Shown: positions 33,489 to 45,474 of the stretch, piece by piece
How the letters are laid out: every line of letters begins with the position of its first letter
Position numbering within the stretch: position 1 is the first letter of the stretch
NCBI RefSeq assembly: GCF_005239095.1
Contig: NZ_SZUA01000001.1
Coordinates: 646,848 to 710,847, forward strand
Source of the DNA: Luteimonas gilva
GTDB taxonomy: Bacteria > Pseudomonadota > Gammaproteobacteria > Xanthomonadales > Xanthomonadaceae
Length of the DNA stretch: 64,000 nt
Direction of reading: 5' to 3'
Program-made: the position numbers and the translations under genes
Notes under the pieces: model-generated
The model's database searches: none
What the model was told of the DNA's origin: nothing
Seen by the model: the letters and a program-made list of their open reading frames with translations, nothing else

Positions 33489-33564
33489 GGGGCCATAGCT
33501 CAGCTGGGAGAGCGCCTGCATGGCATGCAGGAGGTCGGCGGTTCGATCCCGCCTGGCTCCACCA
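33489..33564 (+). tRNA. tRNA-Ala (GGC)
   Basis: A complete 76-base cloverleaf with an encoded CCA end. The acceptor GGGGCCA pairs with TGGCTCC; the D arm is AGCTCAGCTGGGAGAGC, the anticodon stem CCTGC/GCAGG (loop ATGGCAT, anticodon GGC at 33522-33524), and the T arm GGCGGTTCGATCCCGCC. It is followed at 33617 by tRNA-Glu. Confidence 0.97.
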
Positions 33565-33616
33565 AGTTTTAGAAGGATACTGCGGCAGCCTCGCCGCCGT
33601 TTACCGGTTACACAGC

Positions 33617-33692
33617 GTCCCCATCGTCTAGAGGCCTAGGACATTACCCTTTCACGGTAGCGACCGGGGTTCGAATCCCCGTGGGGACGCCA
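33617..33692 (+). tRNA. tRNA-Glu (TTC)
   Basis: A complete 76-base cloverleaf with an encoded CCA. The acceptor GTCCCCA pairs with TGGGGAC; the D arm begins CGTCTAGAGGCCTAGGACA, the anticodon loop is CTTTCAC with TTC at 33651-33653, and the T arm is CCGGGGTTCGAATCCCCG. Probably one transcript with tRNA-Ala, ended by the terminator at 33711. Confidence 0.97.
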
Positions 33693-33710
33693 ACTTTTGA
33701 TCAGAGTTCA

Positions 33711-33742
33711 GGGCTCGGGAAACCGGGCCCTTTCTTTTTTTT
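33711..33742 (+). terminator. Intrinsic terminator after the tRNA pair
   Basis: GGGCTCGG (33711-33718) pairs with CCGGGCCC (33723-33730) around GAAA, followed by TTTCTTTTTTTT. This is the clearest rho-independent terminator in the window. Confidence 0.92.
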
Positions 33743-33842
33743 GCCGCGCGCGCCTGAGCGGCTCGCTCGCTTAAACGGCTCGTTTAAACGGCTTGCTGCG
33801 CCGATGCATCCCATCAGCGACGATCGCAAATAAGGAAGCCGG

Positions 33843-35354
33843 ATGAGCACCGCACGCAGGCTGCGCCTGCTTTGCATTCTCTTCAGCGCCGCGCTGTTCG
33901 CGCCGGCCGCGCTCGCGGCCCAGGCCGCCAAACCGGATCCCTACGCATCGATCCGCGCCGACATCGAGAAGGAAATCGCCGCCGGCCGGCTCACCGGCGT
34001 GTCGGCGGCCCTGGTCAAGGACGGCAAAATCGTCTGGGAGCAAGGCTTCGGCTGGGCCGATCGCGACGCGCGCAAGCCGGCCACGGCGCATACCGCGTTT
34101 TCCATCGCTTCCACGACCAAGCCGTTCACCACCACGGCGCTCATGCGGTTGGCTGCGGAAGGCAAACTCGATCTGGACCGCCCCGCCAACGACTATCTGG
34201 GCGCGGAAAAGATCGTCGATGCGAACGGCCCATCGCGCGAAGCCACCTTGCGCAGGCTGGCGACGCATTCCTCCGGACTGCCGACGTTCTTCGCGATGTA
34301 TCCCGAAAACGGCCGCGCGAAGCAGCCCACGATTCCCGAACTGATCCGCGACTATGGCCATCTGGTCGCCCCGGTCGGCGAACGCTACGAATATTCGAAC
34401 TTGGGGATGGGCATCCTGGCCGAGATCGTGGCGCGGCAATCTAAACAGGAATTCGGCGAATACCTGCGCGACCATGTGCTGAAACCCTTGGGCATGAAGG
34501 ACAGCTTCTTCGACACCGACCTCTCGCGCCGCGCAGAGATGGCCATGCGCTACGCCGACGACGGCAAACCCCTGCCCTTCTACACGACCGCTACGCCAGG
34601 CTCGGGCGAGATGTACGCCAGCGCGCACGACCTGGCCCGCTTCGCCATGCTCCACCTCGGCGGTCGGGGCCTGGACGCTTCCGCGATGATCCTCGACAAA
34701 GCGCGGCTGGACGAACTGCATCGGCCCGAAACCACCGTCGCGCCGGGCGGCTATTTCTACGGCATGGGCTGGCAAGTGCTGCGCCAACCGCAGCGGGCCG
34801 AAGTGCTGTACCACGGCGGCGGCCAGTCGGGCGTCAAAGCCGAATTCGTGCTGGTGCCTTCGGCCGATGCGGCCGTGATCGTGCTCAGCAACCGGCGCGG
34901 GCCGAAAGGATTCATCGACGGCGTGCGCGATCGGCTGCTGAAAACCGTCGTGCCGAGCTGGACTGAATTGCCTTCCACGCCGAATTCGCCGTTGCAGCCG
35001 CTGCAACCCGTGAAGGATTACCGCGGACAATGGCGCGGCACGATGCTCGCGCAGGGCAAACGCGTGCCGATCACGCTCGCCATCGCGGCCGACGGCACCG
35101 GCACCCTGTCCGTGGACGGCGGCGCTGCGCGTCCCATCGCCGATTTCGGCCTGATCGACGGTTTGATTTCCGGCGAAAGCCACGGCGACGTCGACAGCCC
35201 GGATACGCGTCGCGAACGCTTGGATCAGTTGTCGCTGGGACTGAAGCTGCGCGGCGACCGCATCGACGGCGAAATCGTCGCCTACCGCCTCACCTCGGAA
35301 CACATGGCCATCTATCCGTACTGGACCGAGCTGGAACGCATGCCGGGCGAATAA
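33843..35354 (+). CDS. Secreted serine hydrolase (beta-lactamase class C / penicillin-binding type)
   Basis: A 503-residue exported serine hydrolase of the AmpC/DD-peptidase fold. The signal peptide ends near residue 26 (MSTARRLRLLCILFSAALFA). The catalytic S-x-x-K is Ser90-Thr-Thr-Lys93 (SIASTTKPFT), the second motif is Tyr184-Ser-Asn186 (RYEYSNLGMG), and the third is HGGG (VLYHGGGQSGV), in place of the usual K-T-G. The last 130 residues are a separate beta-rich domain seen in esterase-like members. Substrate could be D-amino-acid peptides or esters rather than beta-lactams. Confidence 0.88.
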   Translation: MSTARRLRLLCILFSAALFAPAALAAQAAKPDPYASIRADIEKEIAAGRLTGVSAALVKDGKIVWEQGFGWADRDARKPATAHTAFSIASTTKPFTTTALMRLAAEGKLDLDRPANDYLGAEKIVDANGPSREATLRRLATHSSGLPTFFAMYPENGRAKQPTIPELIRDYGHLVAPVGERYEYSNLGMGILAEIVARQSKQEFGEYLRDHVLKPLGMKDSFFDTDLSRRAEMAMRYADDGKPLPFYTTATPGSGEMYASAHDLARFAMLHLGGRGLDASAMILDKARLDELHRPETTVAPGGYFYGMGWQVLRQPQRAEVLYHGGGQSGVKAEFVLVPSADAAVIVLSNRRGPKGFIDGVRDRLLKTVVPSWTELPSTPNSPLQPLQPVKDYRGQWRGTMLAQGKRVPITLAIAADGTGTLSVDGGAARPIADFGLIDGLISGESHGDVDSPDTRRERLDQLSLGLKLRGDRIDGEIVAYRLTSEHMAIYPYWTELERMPGE

Positions 35355-35370
35355 AACAGGGCGCAGGGGA

Positions 35371-36105
35371 ATGGACGAAAAACTGATCGGATTGGAAAAG
35401 AAGGTATTCCGCTTGCAGCTGCTGTGCGGCGCCATGATTGCGTTATGCGGGCTCTTCCTGCTGACGGGATTCGCCGCGCAGAAGCAGAAATTCGCCGAAA
35501 TCGACGTCGAGCGGATCAACATCGTCGAACAGGACGGAACTCTGCGGATGGCGATTTCCAACCAAGCGCGCCAGCACCCGGGAATACTCAACGGGAAGCC
35601 CTTGAAGCGCGACGGGCCGCGCCCGCCCGGCATCATCTTCTTCAACCACCTCGGCGACGAAATGGGCGGCCTGGTCTTCGGCGACAACAGCGCGAAGAAG
35701 GACGGCAGCGCCGGGCAAAGCGGCTGGATGTCTTGGGACAAGCTCCGCAACGATCAGATCTTCGCGACCTATTACAGCGAGGACAAAAGCGGCGAGTACG
35801 AAACCGGGATGAAAATGTGGAACCGCCCTAACGTCACCATCGACGAGCAGGCGGCCCAGTACGAGGCGGCGCGAAGCTTGCCCGAAGCGGAGCGGAAAGC
35901 CGCCGTGCAGGCGATGTTCGCCCGAGGCGGACTGACGTCCGAGCGCCTTTTTCTCGGTAAAAGAAAAGACAATTCGACGATGCTGGTGATGAGCGACATC
36001 GCCGGTAAGGCGCGGATCAGGATGCAGGTCGCGGCCGACGGCACGCCCAAGCTCGAATTCCTGGACGGCGCCGGAAAAGTGGTCTCTAGCCTGCCCGAAA
36101 AATAA
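35371..36105 (+). CDS. Membrane-anchored hypothetical protein
   Basis: The 244-residue protein has a single N-terminal membrane helix (LQLLCGAMIALCGLFLLTGF) and a soluble periplasmic domain. Conserved-looking elements are IDVERINIVEQDGTLRMAIS, PPGIIFFNHLGDEMGGLVFG and MLVMSDIAGKARIRMQVAAD: repeated strand-turn units in which an I-N-V/I-V-E-x-D-G motif starts each repeat. I recognise the layout from uncharacterised proteobacterial proteins, not from a named family. It follows the serine hydrolase by 16 bases and may share its transcript. Confidence 0.65.
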   Translation: MDEKLIGLEKKVFRLQLLCGAMIALCGLFLLTGFAAQKQKFAEIDVERINIVEQDGTLRMAISNQARQHPGILNGKPLKRDGPRPPGIIFFNHLGDEMGGLVFGDNSAKKDGSAGQSGWMSWDKLRNDQIFATYYSEDKSGEYETGMKMWNRPNVTIDEQAAQYEAARSLPEAERKAAVQAMFARGGLTSERLFLGKRKDNSTMLVMSDIAGKARIRMQVAADGTPKLEFLDGAGKVVSSLPEK

Positions 36106-36122
36106 GGCCGCCGGCTCGCCGA

Positions 36123-36587
36123 TTACGGAATGCGCTGCAGCGTGGCCACGCCATGGCCGCGCTCGGCCAGATAGTCGAGCCACTTGCCCAGGAAAGTGTT
36201 CATCCGCAAACGATGGCCGATCACCGCGTCCGGCGGCGGATACATGCCGATCACGTCCTGCCAACGGCGGCCGACGTAGCAATGCGTGGCCTCGGCCTGG
36301 CGCGCGTCGCGATACAAACGCACGAATGCGGACGGATCCGGTTCGCCGGTGAGCGGATCGGCCAAACCGTAGGTGAGGCGCAATTCGACCGTGAAGCGAT
36401 GCTGTTCGATCACGTCGAGCTGCAGATCCAAGCCGTCGCCGATGCTGGAGCGGTATCCGCCTTCGGCCAAATCGCCCGGTTCGAACAGGCGCGTCAGCTT
36501 CGAATGGTTTTCCGCGTACAAACCCATCAGCCAGCCGAAACGGCCGATTCTGGGAACGCTTTTGCGGCGGAGCACGGCGGTGCGCAT
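36123..36587 (-). CDS. DUF1249 family protein (YqiB-like)
   Basis: The 154-residue protein matches DUF1249: the opening LMGLYAENHSKLTRLFEPGD, the central VELRLTYGLADPLTGEPDPS and the motif FVRLYRDARQAEATHCYVGR, with the C-terminal segment NTFLGKWLDYLAERGH. E. coli YqiB is the reference and has no known function. The protein is cytoplasmic with no membrane segment. The gene is convergent with the membrane-anchored hypothetical gene (17 bases apart), while a bidirectional terminator lies on its 5' side towards ppsR. Confidence 0.85.
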   Translation of the reverse strand: MRTAVLRRKSVPRIGRFGWLMGLYAENHSKLTRLFEPGDLAEGGYRSSIGDGLDLQLDVIEQHRFTVELRLTYGLADPLTGEPDPSAFVRLYRDARQAEATHCYVGRRWQDVIGMYPPPDAVIGHRLRMNTFLGKWLDYLAERGHGVATLQRIP

Positions 36588-36679
36588 GGGCCGATGCTAC
36601 ACGCGAAATCTTGCGCGCGGCAGCATTGACGGAATCGCATTACGGCGGTAGCTTAGTAGTCCTTCGCGAAACGAAAAAA

Positions 36680-36700
36680 GGCCGCCTCCGGGCGGCCTTT
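36680..36700. terminator. Bidirectional intrinsic terminator
   Basis: GGCCGCC (36680-36686), a TCCG loop and GGCGGCC (36691-36697), with A6 on the left and TTTTCG on the right. It can end minus-strand transcription from ppsR and any plus-strand read-through. Confidence 0.85.
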
Positions 36701-36723
36701 TCGTTTGTCCGACATCGCCTTTG

Positions 36724-36796
36724 CTTTGCAGAGCGGAGCTTGCTCCGCTGCTTCTCCAGCCCGAAAGGCAGCGGAGCAAGCTCCGCTCTACAAAGC
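36724..36796. repeat. GAGCGGAGCTTGCTCCGCTGC inverted repeat pair
   Basis: Left arm from 36724 (TTTGCAGAGCGGAGCTTGC) and inverted right arm ending CTCTACAAAG, separated by a short spacer. It lies between the terminator and the end of ppsR, about 20 bases from the ppsR stop. Confidence 0.8.
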
Positions 36797-36818
36797 AGGA
36801 ACGGGCGGTTCCGCTCGG

Positions 36819-37640
36819 TCAGTACATCTCGCGATGGATGCCCAGCGTGGTCAGCACCTTGCTGGCGATTTCCTCGATCGAGGTATTAGTGGTGCTCAAC
36901 ACCGGAATGCGCTCGGCCCTGAACAGGGCTTCGGCCGCTGCGACTTCGCGCTTGCAGGTCTCCAACTGGGCGTAACGCGAATTGGGACGCCGTTCCTGGC
37001 GGATCTGCTGCAGCCGATTCGGGTCGATGGTCAGTCCGAACAGCTTCTGGCGGTAATTGCGCAGCCGAGCCGGCAACCTATCGTGCTCCAGGTCTTCCTC
37101 GGTCAGCGGATAATTGGCTGCGGCGATGCCGTAATGCAGGGCCAAATAGACGCAAGTCGGCGTCTTGCCGGCGCGCGAGACGGCGACCAAGACCACATCG
37201 GCGTCTTCGTAGCTCGTAGCGATGCCGTCGTCGTGGGTCAGCGCGAAGTTCATCGCGTTGATGCGGCGGTGGTAAGTCTCGAAATCGGCCATGCCGTGGG
37301 CCTGGCCCACTCGAGACAAGCGCTGCGTGCCCAACTCGCGCTCCAGCGGTTCGATGAATGGCGCGAAAACATCCAACATCAACGCGCCGCTTTCGGCGAC
37401 CAGCGCGGTCAGCTGGGGATCCACGCAGGAATTGATGACGATCGGCCGGGTGCCGTGCGACAGGCCGATATCGCGGATCCGGCCCGCGATTTCGCGCGCG
37501 CGCTCCGGCGAATCGACGAAGGGAATGCGGTCGGTAACGAAGCGGTGGTCGGTGAATTGGGTCAGCAGGCTGTGGCCGATGGTCTCGGCGGTGATGCCCG
37601 TGCCGTCGGAAACATAGAAAACCGGACGCGTCATGGCCAT
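36819..37640 (-). CDS. ppsR: PEP synthase regulatory protein (kinase/pyrophosphorylase)
   Basis: PpsR controls PEP synthase by ADP-dependent phosphorylation and Pi-dependent dephosphorylation of a threonine. The 273-residue protein has the family start [20 protein letters not shown] and the nucleotide loop [20 protein letters not shown]; the later block [20 protein letters not shown] is also typical. ATG 37640 gives the canonical N-terminus. It is divergent from ppsA with 118 bases between them, the standard arrangement in gammaproteobacteria. Confidence 0.95.
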   Translation of the reverse strand: MAMTRPVFYVSDGTGITAETIGHSLLTQFTDHRFVTDRIPFVDSPERAREIAGRIRDIGLSHGTRPIVINSCVDPQLTALVAESGALMLDVFAPFIEPLERELGTQRLSRVGQAHGMADFETYHRRINAMNFALTHDDGIATSYEDADVVLVAVSRAGKTPTCVYLALHYGIAAANYPLTEEDLEHDRLPARLRNYRQKLFGLTIDPNRLQQIRQERRPNSRYAQLETCKREVAAAEALFRAERIPVLSTTNTSIEEIASKVLTTLGIHREMY

Positions 37641-37758
37641 GGGAAAACGTTTTCCTGAAGGTCGGTACAGGCGCCGCGGCGGGCCGGGTTGCTAAAATAA
37701 CAACTTCGGCCGGCCCTGCCCGCCCCTTCCTGCCCAAAATTCCGACCTGGAGCCTGTT

Positions 37759-40134
<2,376 letters not shown>

Positions 40135-40144
40135 CTCTCACAGC

Positions 40145-40170
40145 GTCATCCCGGCTTGAGCCGGGATGAC
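40145..40170. terminator. Perfect 11-bp hairpin between ppsA and orn
   Basis: GTCATCCCGGC (40145-40155), TTGA loop, GCCGGGATGAC (40160-40170), then GGCTTTT. It is a dispersed repeat sequence as well as a good hairpin, placed where two convergent genes end. The T-run is short, so its strength as a terminator is uncertain. Confidence 0.65.
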
Positions 40171-40175
40171 GGCTT

Positions 40176-40742
40176 TTAAGGTTGCGCCGCGAATTTCCCC
40201 ATCGCCGCGCGGTAATGCCGCAACTCCTCGATCGAATCGCGCACGTCGCTCAGCGCCGTATGCGCCGATTCCTTGCGCACGCCCGACAGTACATCGGGCG
40301 CCCAGCGCCGCGCCAATTCCTTGATCGTGCTGACGTCCAGATTGCGGTAATGGAAGAACTTCTCCAGCGCAGGCATCTGCCGGTGCAGGAAGCGGCGGTC
40401 CTGGCAGATCGAGTTGCCGCACATCGGCGATTGGTTGGGATTCAACCATTGGCGCAGGAAATCCAGCGTCAGCCGTTCGGCTTCGGCCATCGTCACGCCT
40501 TCTTCCAGCACGCGCTTCCACAAGCCGGATTTTCCGTGCTGGTTGCGGTTCCACTCGTCCATCGCTTCGAGCGCGGACAATGGATGCGCGATCGCGAACT
40601 CGGGCCCTTCGGCCAGCACGTTGAGCTGGGAATCGGTGACGACGGTGGCGATCTCCAGGATCGAATCCCGATCGGTGTCCAATCCGGTCATTTCCAGGTC
40701 GATCCAGATCAGCCGGCCTTCTCTTTCTTGGTTCGCCGTCAT
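40176..40742 (-). CDS. orn: Oligoribonuclease
   Basis: Orn degrades short RNA (2 to 5 nt) and the dinucleotide pGpG, the last step of c-di-GMP breakdown. The 188-residue protein is a DEDDh exonuclease: Asp15 and Glu17 in [11 protein letters not shown], the second acidic motif in [20 protein letters not shown], and the closing H-x-A-x-x-D ([20 protein letters not shown]). Full length, normal start. It is convergent with ppsA, and the downstream DUF2721 gene is divergent. Confidence 0.96.
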   Translation of the reverse strand: MTANQEREGRLIWIDLEMTGLDTDRDSILEIATVVTDSQLNVLAEGPEFAIAHPLSALEAMDEWNRNQHGKSGLWKRVLEEGVTMAEAERLTLDFLRQWLNPNQSPMCGNSICQDRRFLHRQMPALEKFFHYRNLDVSTIKELARRWAPDVLSGVRKESAHTALSDVRDSIEELRHYRAAMGKFAAQP

Positions 40743-40804
40743 GGGGCTCGCGGTTGCGGTCGGGTCGCGGCATCATAGCCCAGCGCCCAGGCCTTTCAGG
40801 AACC

Positions 40805-41320
40805 ATGCCCACCAACGCCGCCCTGGTCCACTATGCGGTGCTGACCGCGATGCTCGCGCCCGCGTTCTTCCTGACCGCGACCGCGTCCCTGCTGGTGTCG
40901 GCCAACAATCGGCTGTCGCGGGTCATCGACCGGCTGCGCGTGGTGCTGAAGGATTTGGAGGACACCACCGATCCGGAATACCGCGGCATCCTAGAGCAGC
41001 GCATTTCGATCCAGCGCACCCGCAGCATCCTGATCCTGCGCGGCAGCCAGTTGCTGTACGGCGCGATCAGCTGCTTCGTCGGCACCAGCCTGAGCATCGC
41101 CGCGGACGCGGTGCTGGACCACCGCTTCGGCATGCTGCCCACGATCATGGCGGTGCTCGGCGTGCTCGCCCTGTTCGCCGCCAGCCTATGCTTGGCGCGC
41201 GAGTCGACGCTGGCGGTGAGCGCGATCAACGAAGAGATGGACCACCGCTACGCGATCGCGCGGATGCGCAAGCGCGAGCACCAGCTCGACGCGGAGGCAG
41301 ACAAACTCGCCGCGGATTGA
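40805..41320 (+). CDS. DUF2721 membrane protein
   Basis: The 171-residue protein has an N-terminal membrane helix (TAMLAPAFFLTATASLLVSA), a loop with NNRLSRVIDRLRVVLKDLED that is the mark of DUF2721, two central helices (LLYGAISCFVGTSLSIAADA and MLPTIMAVLGVLALFAASLC) and a charged C-terminal helix. Function is unknown. I chose ATG 40805 because the upstream extension lacks a membrane helix or other homology. It is divergent from orn. Confidence 0.8.
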   Translation: MPTNAALVHYAVLTAMLAPAFFLTATASLLVSANNRLSRVIDRLRVVLKDLEDTTDPEYRGILEQRISIQRTRSILILRGSQLLYGAISCFVGTSLSIAADAVLDHRFGMLPTIMAVLGVLALFAASLCLARESTLAVSAINEEMDHRYAIARMRKREHQLDAEADKLAAD

Positions 41321-41344
41321 ACATCTGCCGTTGCTGTTGCTGTT

Positions 41345-41410
41345 TCCCCCTTTGAAAAAGGGGATTAAGCAAAGCAACAGCAAATCCACTGCCCCTTTTT
41401 TCAAGGGGAG
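41345..41410. repeat. Second copy of the CCCCTTTGAAAAAGGGG repeat
   Basis: CCCCCTTTGAAAAAGGGG (from 41345) with an inverted partner GCCCCTTTTTTCAAGGGG up to 41410. Same family as the element inside copB; here it lies harmlessly between convergent genes, where it may end both transcripts. Confidence 0.8.
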
Positions 41411-41421
41411 CGGTAAGAGCC

Positions 41422-42433
<1,012 letters not shown>

Positions 42434-42625
42434 CGCGTATTCCTCAAGAAGGGGCGGACGGCCGACGCCGGCGCTCCGCAGCCGGCAAGCATACAGAAAG
42501 AGGCGCGCGTCGAACCGGGGGCCGGCTTGCACGTTCCTGCAAACCCGGCTTGCGCCGTTGTGCGGTTCATCGCGCGGTTTTCAAGGCGCAGGATGCGTCT
42601 ATCGCAAAAAATCGGAGAACGAGCA

Positions 42626-43135
42626 ATGAAGCTTCCAACCGTACCGCTGCTGATCGCGGCGGCTCTGGCCGCGAGCGGGTCCGCAGCCGTCGCCGCCGAA
42701 ACGCCGGCTGCCGGCGCCTCCGCCGCCGAACGCAATATCGCGCTCGGCCGCCGCTATTTCGAGGAAGTCTGGAACCGCGGCGATCTCGATGCGCTGGACC
42801 GACTGCTCGCGCCCGGATACGTGAACCACACGCCCAGCACGCCCAATCCGCCGCCCGGCCCCGCCGGGTTGAAGCCGATCATATCGGCCATCCGCCGCGC
42901 TTTTCCCGATTTGCACTACGAGATCCGCGACATCGTCGCCACCGACGACACGGTGGTGATGCGGGTGCGCATGACCGGCACCCATCGCGGCGATTTGTTC
43001 GGCCTGGCGCCGACCGGCAAGCGGATAGCGGTCGATCAGATCAACATCGAACGCATCCGCGGAGGCCGCATCGTCGAGCACTGGCGCGTGACCGACGAAC
43101 TGAGCCTGATGAAGCAATTAGGCGCGGTGAAGTGA
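42626..43135 (+). CDS. Secreted SnoaL-like ester cyclase family protein
   Basis: The 169-residue protein has a signal peptide (MKLPTVPLLIAAALAASGSA, then AVAAE) and a SnoaL polyketide-cyclase-like fold. Family elements: NIALGRRYFEEVWNRGDLDA, FPDLHYEIRDIVATDDTVVM, and the end IRGGRIVEHWRVTDELSLMK (the [G/N]-K-I-x-E-H/x-W motif of the group). The substrate is unknown. A GGAGAACGAG before ATG 42626 provides a ribosome site. It is divergent from the DUF1993 gene. Confidence 0.82.
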   Translation: MKLPTVPLLIAAALAASGSAAVAAETPAAGASAAERNIALGRRYFEEVWNRGDLDALDRLLAPGYVNHTPSTPNPPPGPAGLKPIISAIRRAFPDLHYEIRDIVATDDTVVMRVRMTGTHRGDLFGLAPTGKRIAVDQINIERIRGGRIVEHWRVTDELSLMKQLGAVK

Positions 43136-43156
43136 ATCCCCGAAACGCCCATTGGC

Positions 43157-43576
43157 TCAGCCTTCCTGAGGCATTCTCTGGAAGCTCGGCAGGGCGGCAT
43201 CGACGCGGTCCCAAGCCTGCGCGCGCGAGGCGAAAGTGATCACCTGCGGGCGGTACTGCGCAGGGTCGTCCAGGCTGCCGGCGTGGATCGTGAACGCGGT
43301 CGGCATTTCGGAGAAAGTGAGATAAACCGGCGTGCCGCAGGTCGGGCAGAAGGCGTGCGATTTGACGTTGCCGTTGTCGGCGGTCGCCTGCCAAACCGTC
43401 GCTTCGCCGCTCACCTCGACGTGGTCTTGGGTGGCGAACGTCAAATAGGAACCGTGTCCGGTGCCGCTGCGCTGCTGGCACTGGCGGCATTGGCAGTCGT
43501 TCATGGCGAGGGGTTCGTCGGCGATGCGGTAGCGGATCGCGCCGCAGGCGCACCCGCCCGTGTATGGCTGGCTCAT
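43157..43576 (-). CDS. GFA family zinc protein
   Basis: The 139-residue protein belongs to the GFA (glutathione-dependent formaldehyde-activating-like) family. Zinc-binding cysteines appear in GGCACGAIRY, CQCRQCQQRSG and FCPTCGTPVY, giving the standard set of seven. The name reflects the founding member; formaldehyde chemistry is not proved for most homologues. It sits between the SnoaL-like and SRPBCC genes with small gaps, reading the same way as the latter. Confidence 0.88.
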   Translation of the reverse strand: MSQPYTGGCACGAIRYRIADEPLAMNDCQCRQCQQRSGTGHGSYLTFATQDHVEVSGEATVWQATADNGNVKSHAFCPTCGTPVYLTFSEMPTAFTIHAGSLDDPAQYRPQVITFASRAQAWDRVDAALPSFQRMPQEG

Positions 43577-43621
43577 GTGTTCTCCGTTAGTCAGGGGCGG
43601 CGCCGTACGGCACCGCGGGAT

Positions 43622-44089
43622 TCAACGCTGCGTCTGCTCGCCAGCGATGGCGCCGAGCGCGGGCACCACTTTCTTCCAGCCCTCGCTCATGGTCTTCAGC
43701 GCCGAATCGTTCCGCGGCGTCACGAAGCCCGAATGGACCAAGCGCAACCGCGTGCCGCCGGCGACGGCGCTCAAGGTCCAGGTGACGACGGTCTCCAGCG
43801 GAGACCCGTAACCCACGTTGCTTTCGTGCCCGCTTTTCCAGGAATAGACCAAGCGCTCGTTCGGCACGGCTTCCAGCACGCGACATAGGATCACGCCGTC
43901 CCACTCGCCCGCCGGCGTGGTCTGGTACATGAAGCGGCTGCCGGGCACGGCTTCGAAACCGATCGGGCGCATCAACCAGCGCGCGATGAGTTCGCCGTCG
44001 GTAAGCGTTTTCCAAATCACTTCCGGCGAATGCGGGAAGGTCTCGTCGACGACGATCTCGGCCGTGTCGGTCGCCAAGGCTGTGTTCAT
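43622..44089 (-). CDS. SRPBCC (AHSA1-like) protein
   Basis: The 155-residue protein has the START-like fold of AHSA1-type SRPBCC proteins: VVDETFPHSPEVIWKTLTDG, IARWLMRPIGFEAVPGSRFM, TWTLSAVAGGTRLRLVHSGF, and the closing helix MSEGWKKVVPALGAI. Such proteins usually lie behind an ArsR regulator, as here, and bind a hydrophobic ligand. The start codon (ATG 44089) overlaps the ArsR stop by the ATGA arrangement. A longer in-frame version would extend into that gene and is not credible. Confidence 0.85.
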   Translation of the reverse strand: MNTALATDTAEIVVDETFPHSPEVIWKTLTDGELIARWLMRPIGFEAVPGSRFMYQTTPAGEWDGVILCRVLEAVPNERLVYSWKSGHESNVGYGSPLETVVTWTLSAVAGGTRLRLVHSGFVTPRNDSALKTMSEGWKKVVPALGAIAGEQTQR

Positions 44090-44415
44090 GGGTCGATTTC
44101 CTTGAGTAGGTTGCGAAGATCGGCGAAGCGCTCGCGCCAGAAGACGCCGTAGTGGCCCATCCAATCCACCAGCGGCGCCAAGCCGTCGGGCTGGGCGCGG
44201 TAGTAGACGTGCCTGCCCTCCGGACGTTCGATCACCAGACCGGCCTGCCTGAGGGATTTCAGGTGCTGGGACACGGCGCCTTGGGTCACCCCGCTGCCCC
44301 GGGTCAGTTCGGCCACGGTGATTTCTTCCGCGCCGACGATGCGTTCGTAGACCGCTCGCCGGGTGGGGTCGGCGAGCGCTCGCATCACGGTATTGAGGGC
44401 GGCGGCTTCGAGCAT
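44086..44415 (-). CDS. ArsR family transcriptional regulator
   Basis: A 109-residue ArsR-type winged-helix repressor: LNTVMRALADPTRRAVYERI, then GVTQGAVSQHLKSLRQAGLV (recognition helix) and VIERPEGRHVYYRAQPDGLA (wing). No metal cysteines. It overlaps the SRPBCC gene it presumably controls. The ATG at 44415 lies 7 bases after the -10 of the promoter at 44423-44451, so the message should be leaderless; TTG 44421 would be upstream of the predicted start of transcription. Two adjacent operator copies cover the promoter. Confidence 0.9.
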   Translation of the reverse strand: MLEAAALNTVMRALADPTRRAVYERIVGAEEITVAELTRGSGVTQGAVSQHLKSLRQAGLVIERPEGRHVYYRAQPDGLAPLVDWMGHYGVFWRERFADLRNLLKEIDP

Positions 44416-44422
44416 GACCAAT

Positions 44423-44458
44423 AAATTAGTCGATACTTATTGATTAGTCAATACTAAT
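44423..44458 (-). promoter_or_regulatory. ArsR promoter with two tandem operators, leaderless start
   Basis: On the minus strand TTGACT (44451-44446) and TAATTT (44428-44423) are 17 bases apart. Two 16-base dyads lie 18 bases apart: 44425-44440 (ATTAGT-CGAT-ACTTAT, one mismatch) and 44443-44458 (ATTAGT-CAAT-ACTAAT, perfect). They cover both promoter boxes. Confidence 0.78.
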
Positions 44459-44514
44459 TTAAGCAATGCAGCGTCCCATCGGCGAGCGAGCTCCGCCCCG
44501 CCCCGGCCGAGAGT

Positions 44515-45378
44515 TCAGCGGCCGCGGTGGCGCTCGGCTTCGGCGCTCAGCCAATCCACGAATGCCGTCGCTTCCCGGCGGGTTTCTCCGTCGTGAAGCA
44601 AGGCGAAATGCCAATCGTCGGCCAGCACGTGATCGAACGGCGCTAAAAGTTTGCGGTCTTCCAACGAAGCTTCGAACAGACTCCTGGGAAGCAGCGCGAC
44701 GCCTTCGCCCGCCATCGCCGCATCGGCATTGAGCTCGTGGTTCGGATATTCGATCGTGGAGTAACGAAACGGCACATCGTTCGCGCGACCCGCCTCTTGC
44801 AACCATCGCGGCCACGCCGGATGCGGCAGCAAGACCCGTTCCGCCAGATCGGACGCTTGGGCGAAGTTGCGACGACCGGCCAGCGCCGGCGACAGCATCG
44901 GCGTCAAATCGACCGGAAAAAGCGCGCGCGCGTCGAACCCCGGCCAAGATCCGGTGCCGGTGCGGATGGCGACGTCGAAGGCGTCCTTCGGCCGGATATC
45001 CATGGACACATCCAACTCGATGGCGACATCTGGATGCTCGGCTTGATAGCGCGCCAAGCGGGGCGCCAGCCAACGCGATGCGAAACTGGGCGGCGCGGTA
45101 ATGCGGATGAGGGGCCCGGCGCGATGGAATTCGCCTAGCGCCGAATCGATGTCGCCTATCGCGCGATCGATGCGCGCCGCCAACGCCAGTGCCGCGTTCG
45201 TCGGTTCGACTCTCGGACCCCGACGCACGAACAGGGCCTTGCCGAGTTCCTTCTCCAGCGTGCGAATCCGCAAGCTGACGGCAGCGGGCGTGAGGAACAA
45301 GCTTTCGGCGGCCGCGGCGAAGCTGCCGCATCTGACGCACTCGGCGAATATCCGCAGCGATTCCAATGCAGGACGCAT
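44515..45378 (-). CDS. LysR family transcriptional regulator (GcvA-type)
   Basis: A 287-residue LysR regulator: DNA-binding part LRIFAECVRCGSFAAAAESL then LTPAAVSLRIRTLEKELGKA, and an effector domain of the GcvA-like group (RITAPPSFASRWLAPRLARY). It begins at ATG 45378. The DUF3237 gene starts divergently 96 bases away and is the likely target. The effector is not known. A second reading in another frame of the same strand is only a GC-driven shadow. Confidence 0.9.
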   Translation of the reverse strand: MRPALESLRIFAECVRCGSFAAAAESLFLTPAAVSLRIRTLEKELGKALFVRRGPRVEPTNAALALAARIDRAIGDIDSALGEFHRAGPLIRITAPPSFASRWLAPRLARYQAEHPDVAIELDVSMDIRPKDAFDVAIRTGTGSWPGFDARALFPVDLTPMLSPALAGRRNFAQASDLAERVLLPHPAWPRWLQEAGRANDVPFRYSTIEYPNHELNADAAMAGEGVALLPRSLFEASLEDRKLLAPFDHVLADDWHFALLHDGETRREATAFVDWLSAEAERHRGR

Positions 45379-45474
45379 CTCAAGAAATCCTTGTGGTCAT
45401 CGCGAGCAATGCGCGTTTTGCGCGTCCGCGATCCGATGGCAGTGTGACGCTCCCATCTTGTCAGGAATCGGCCG

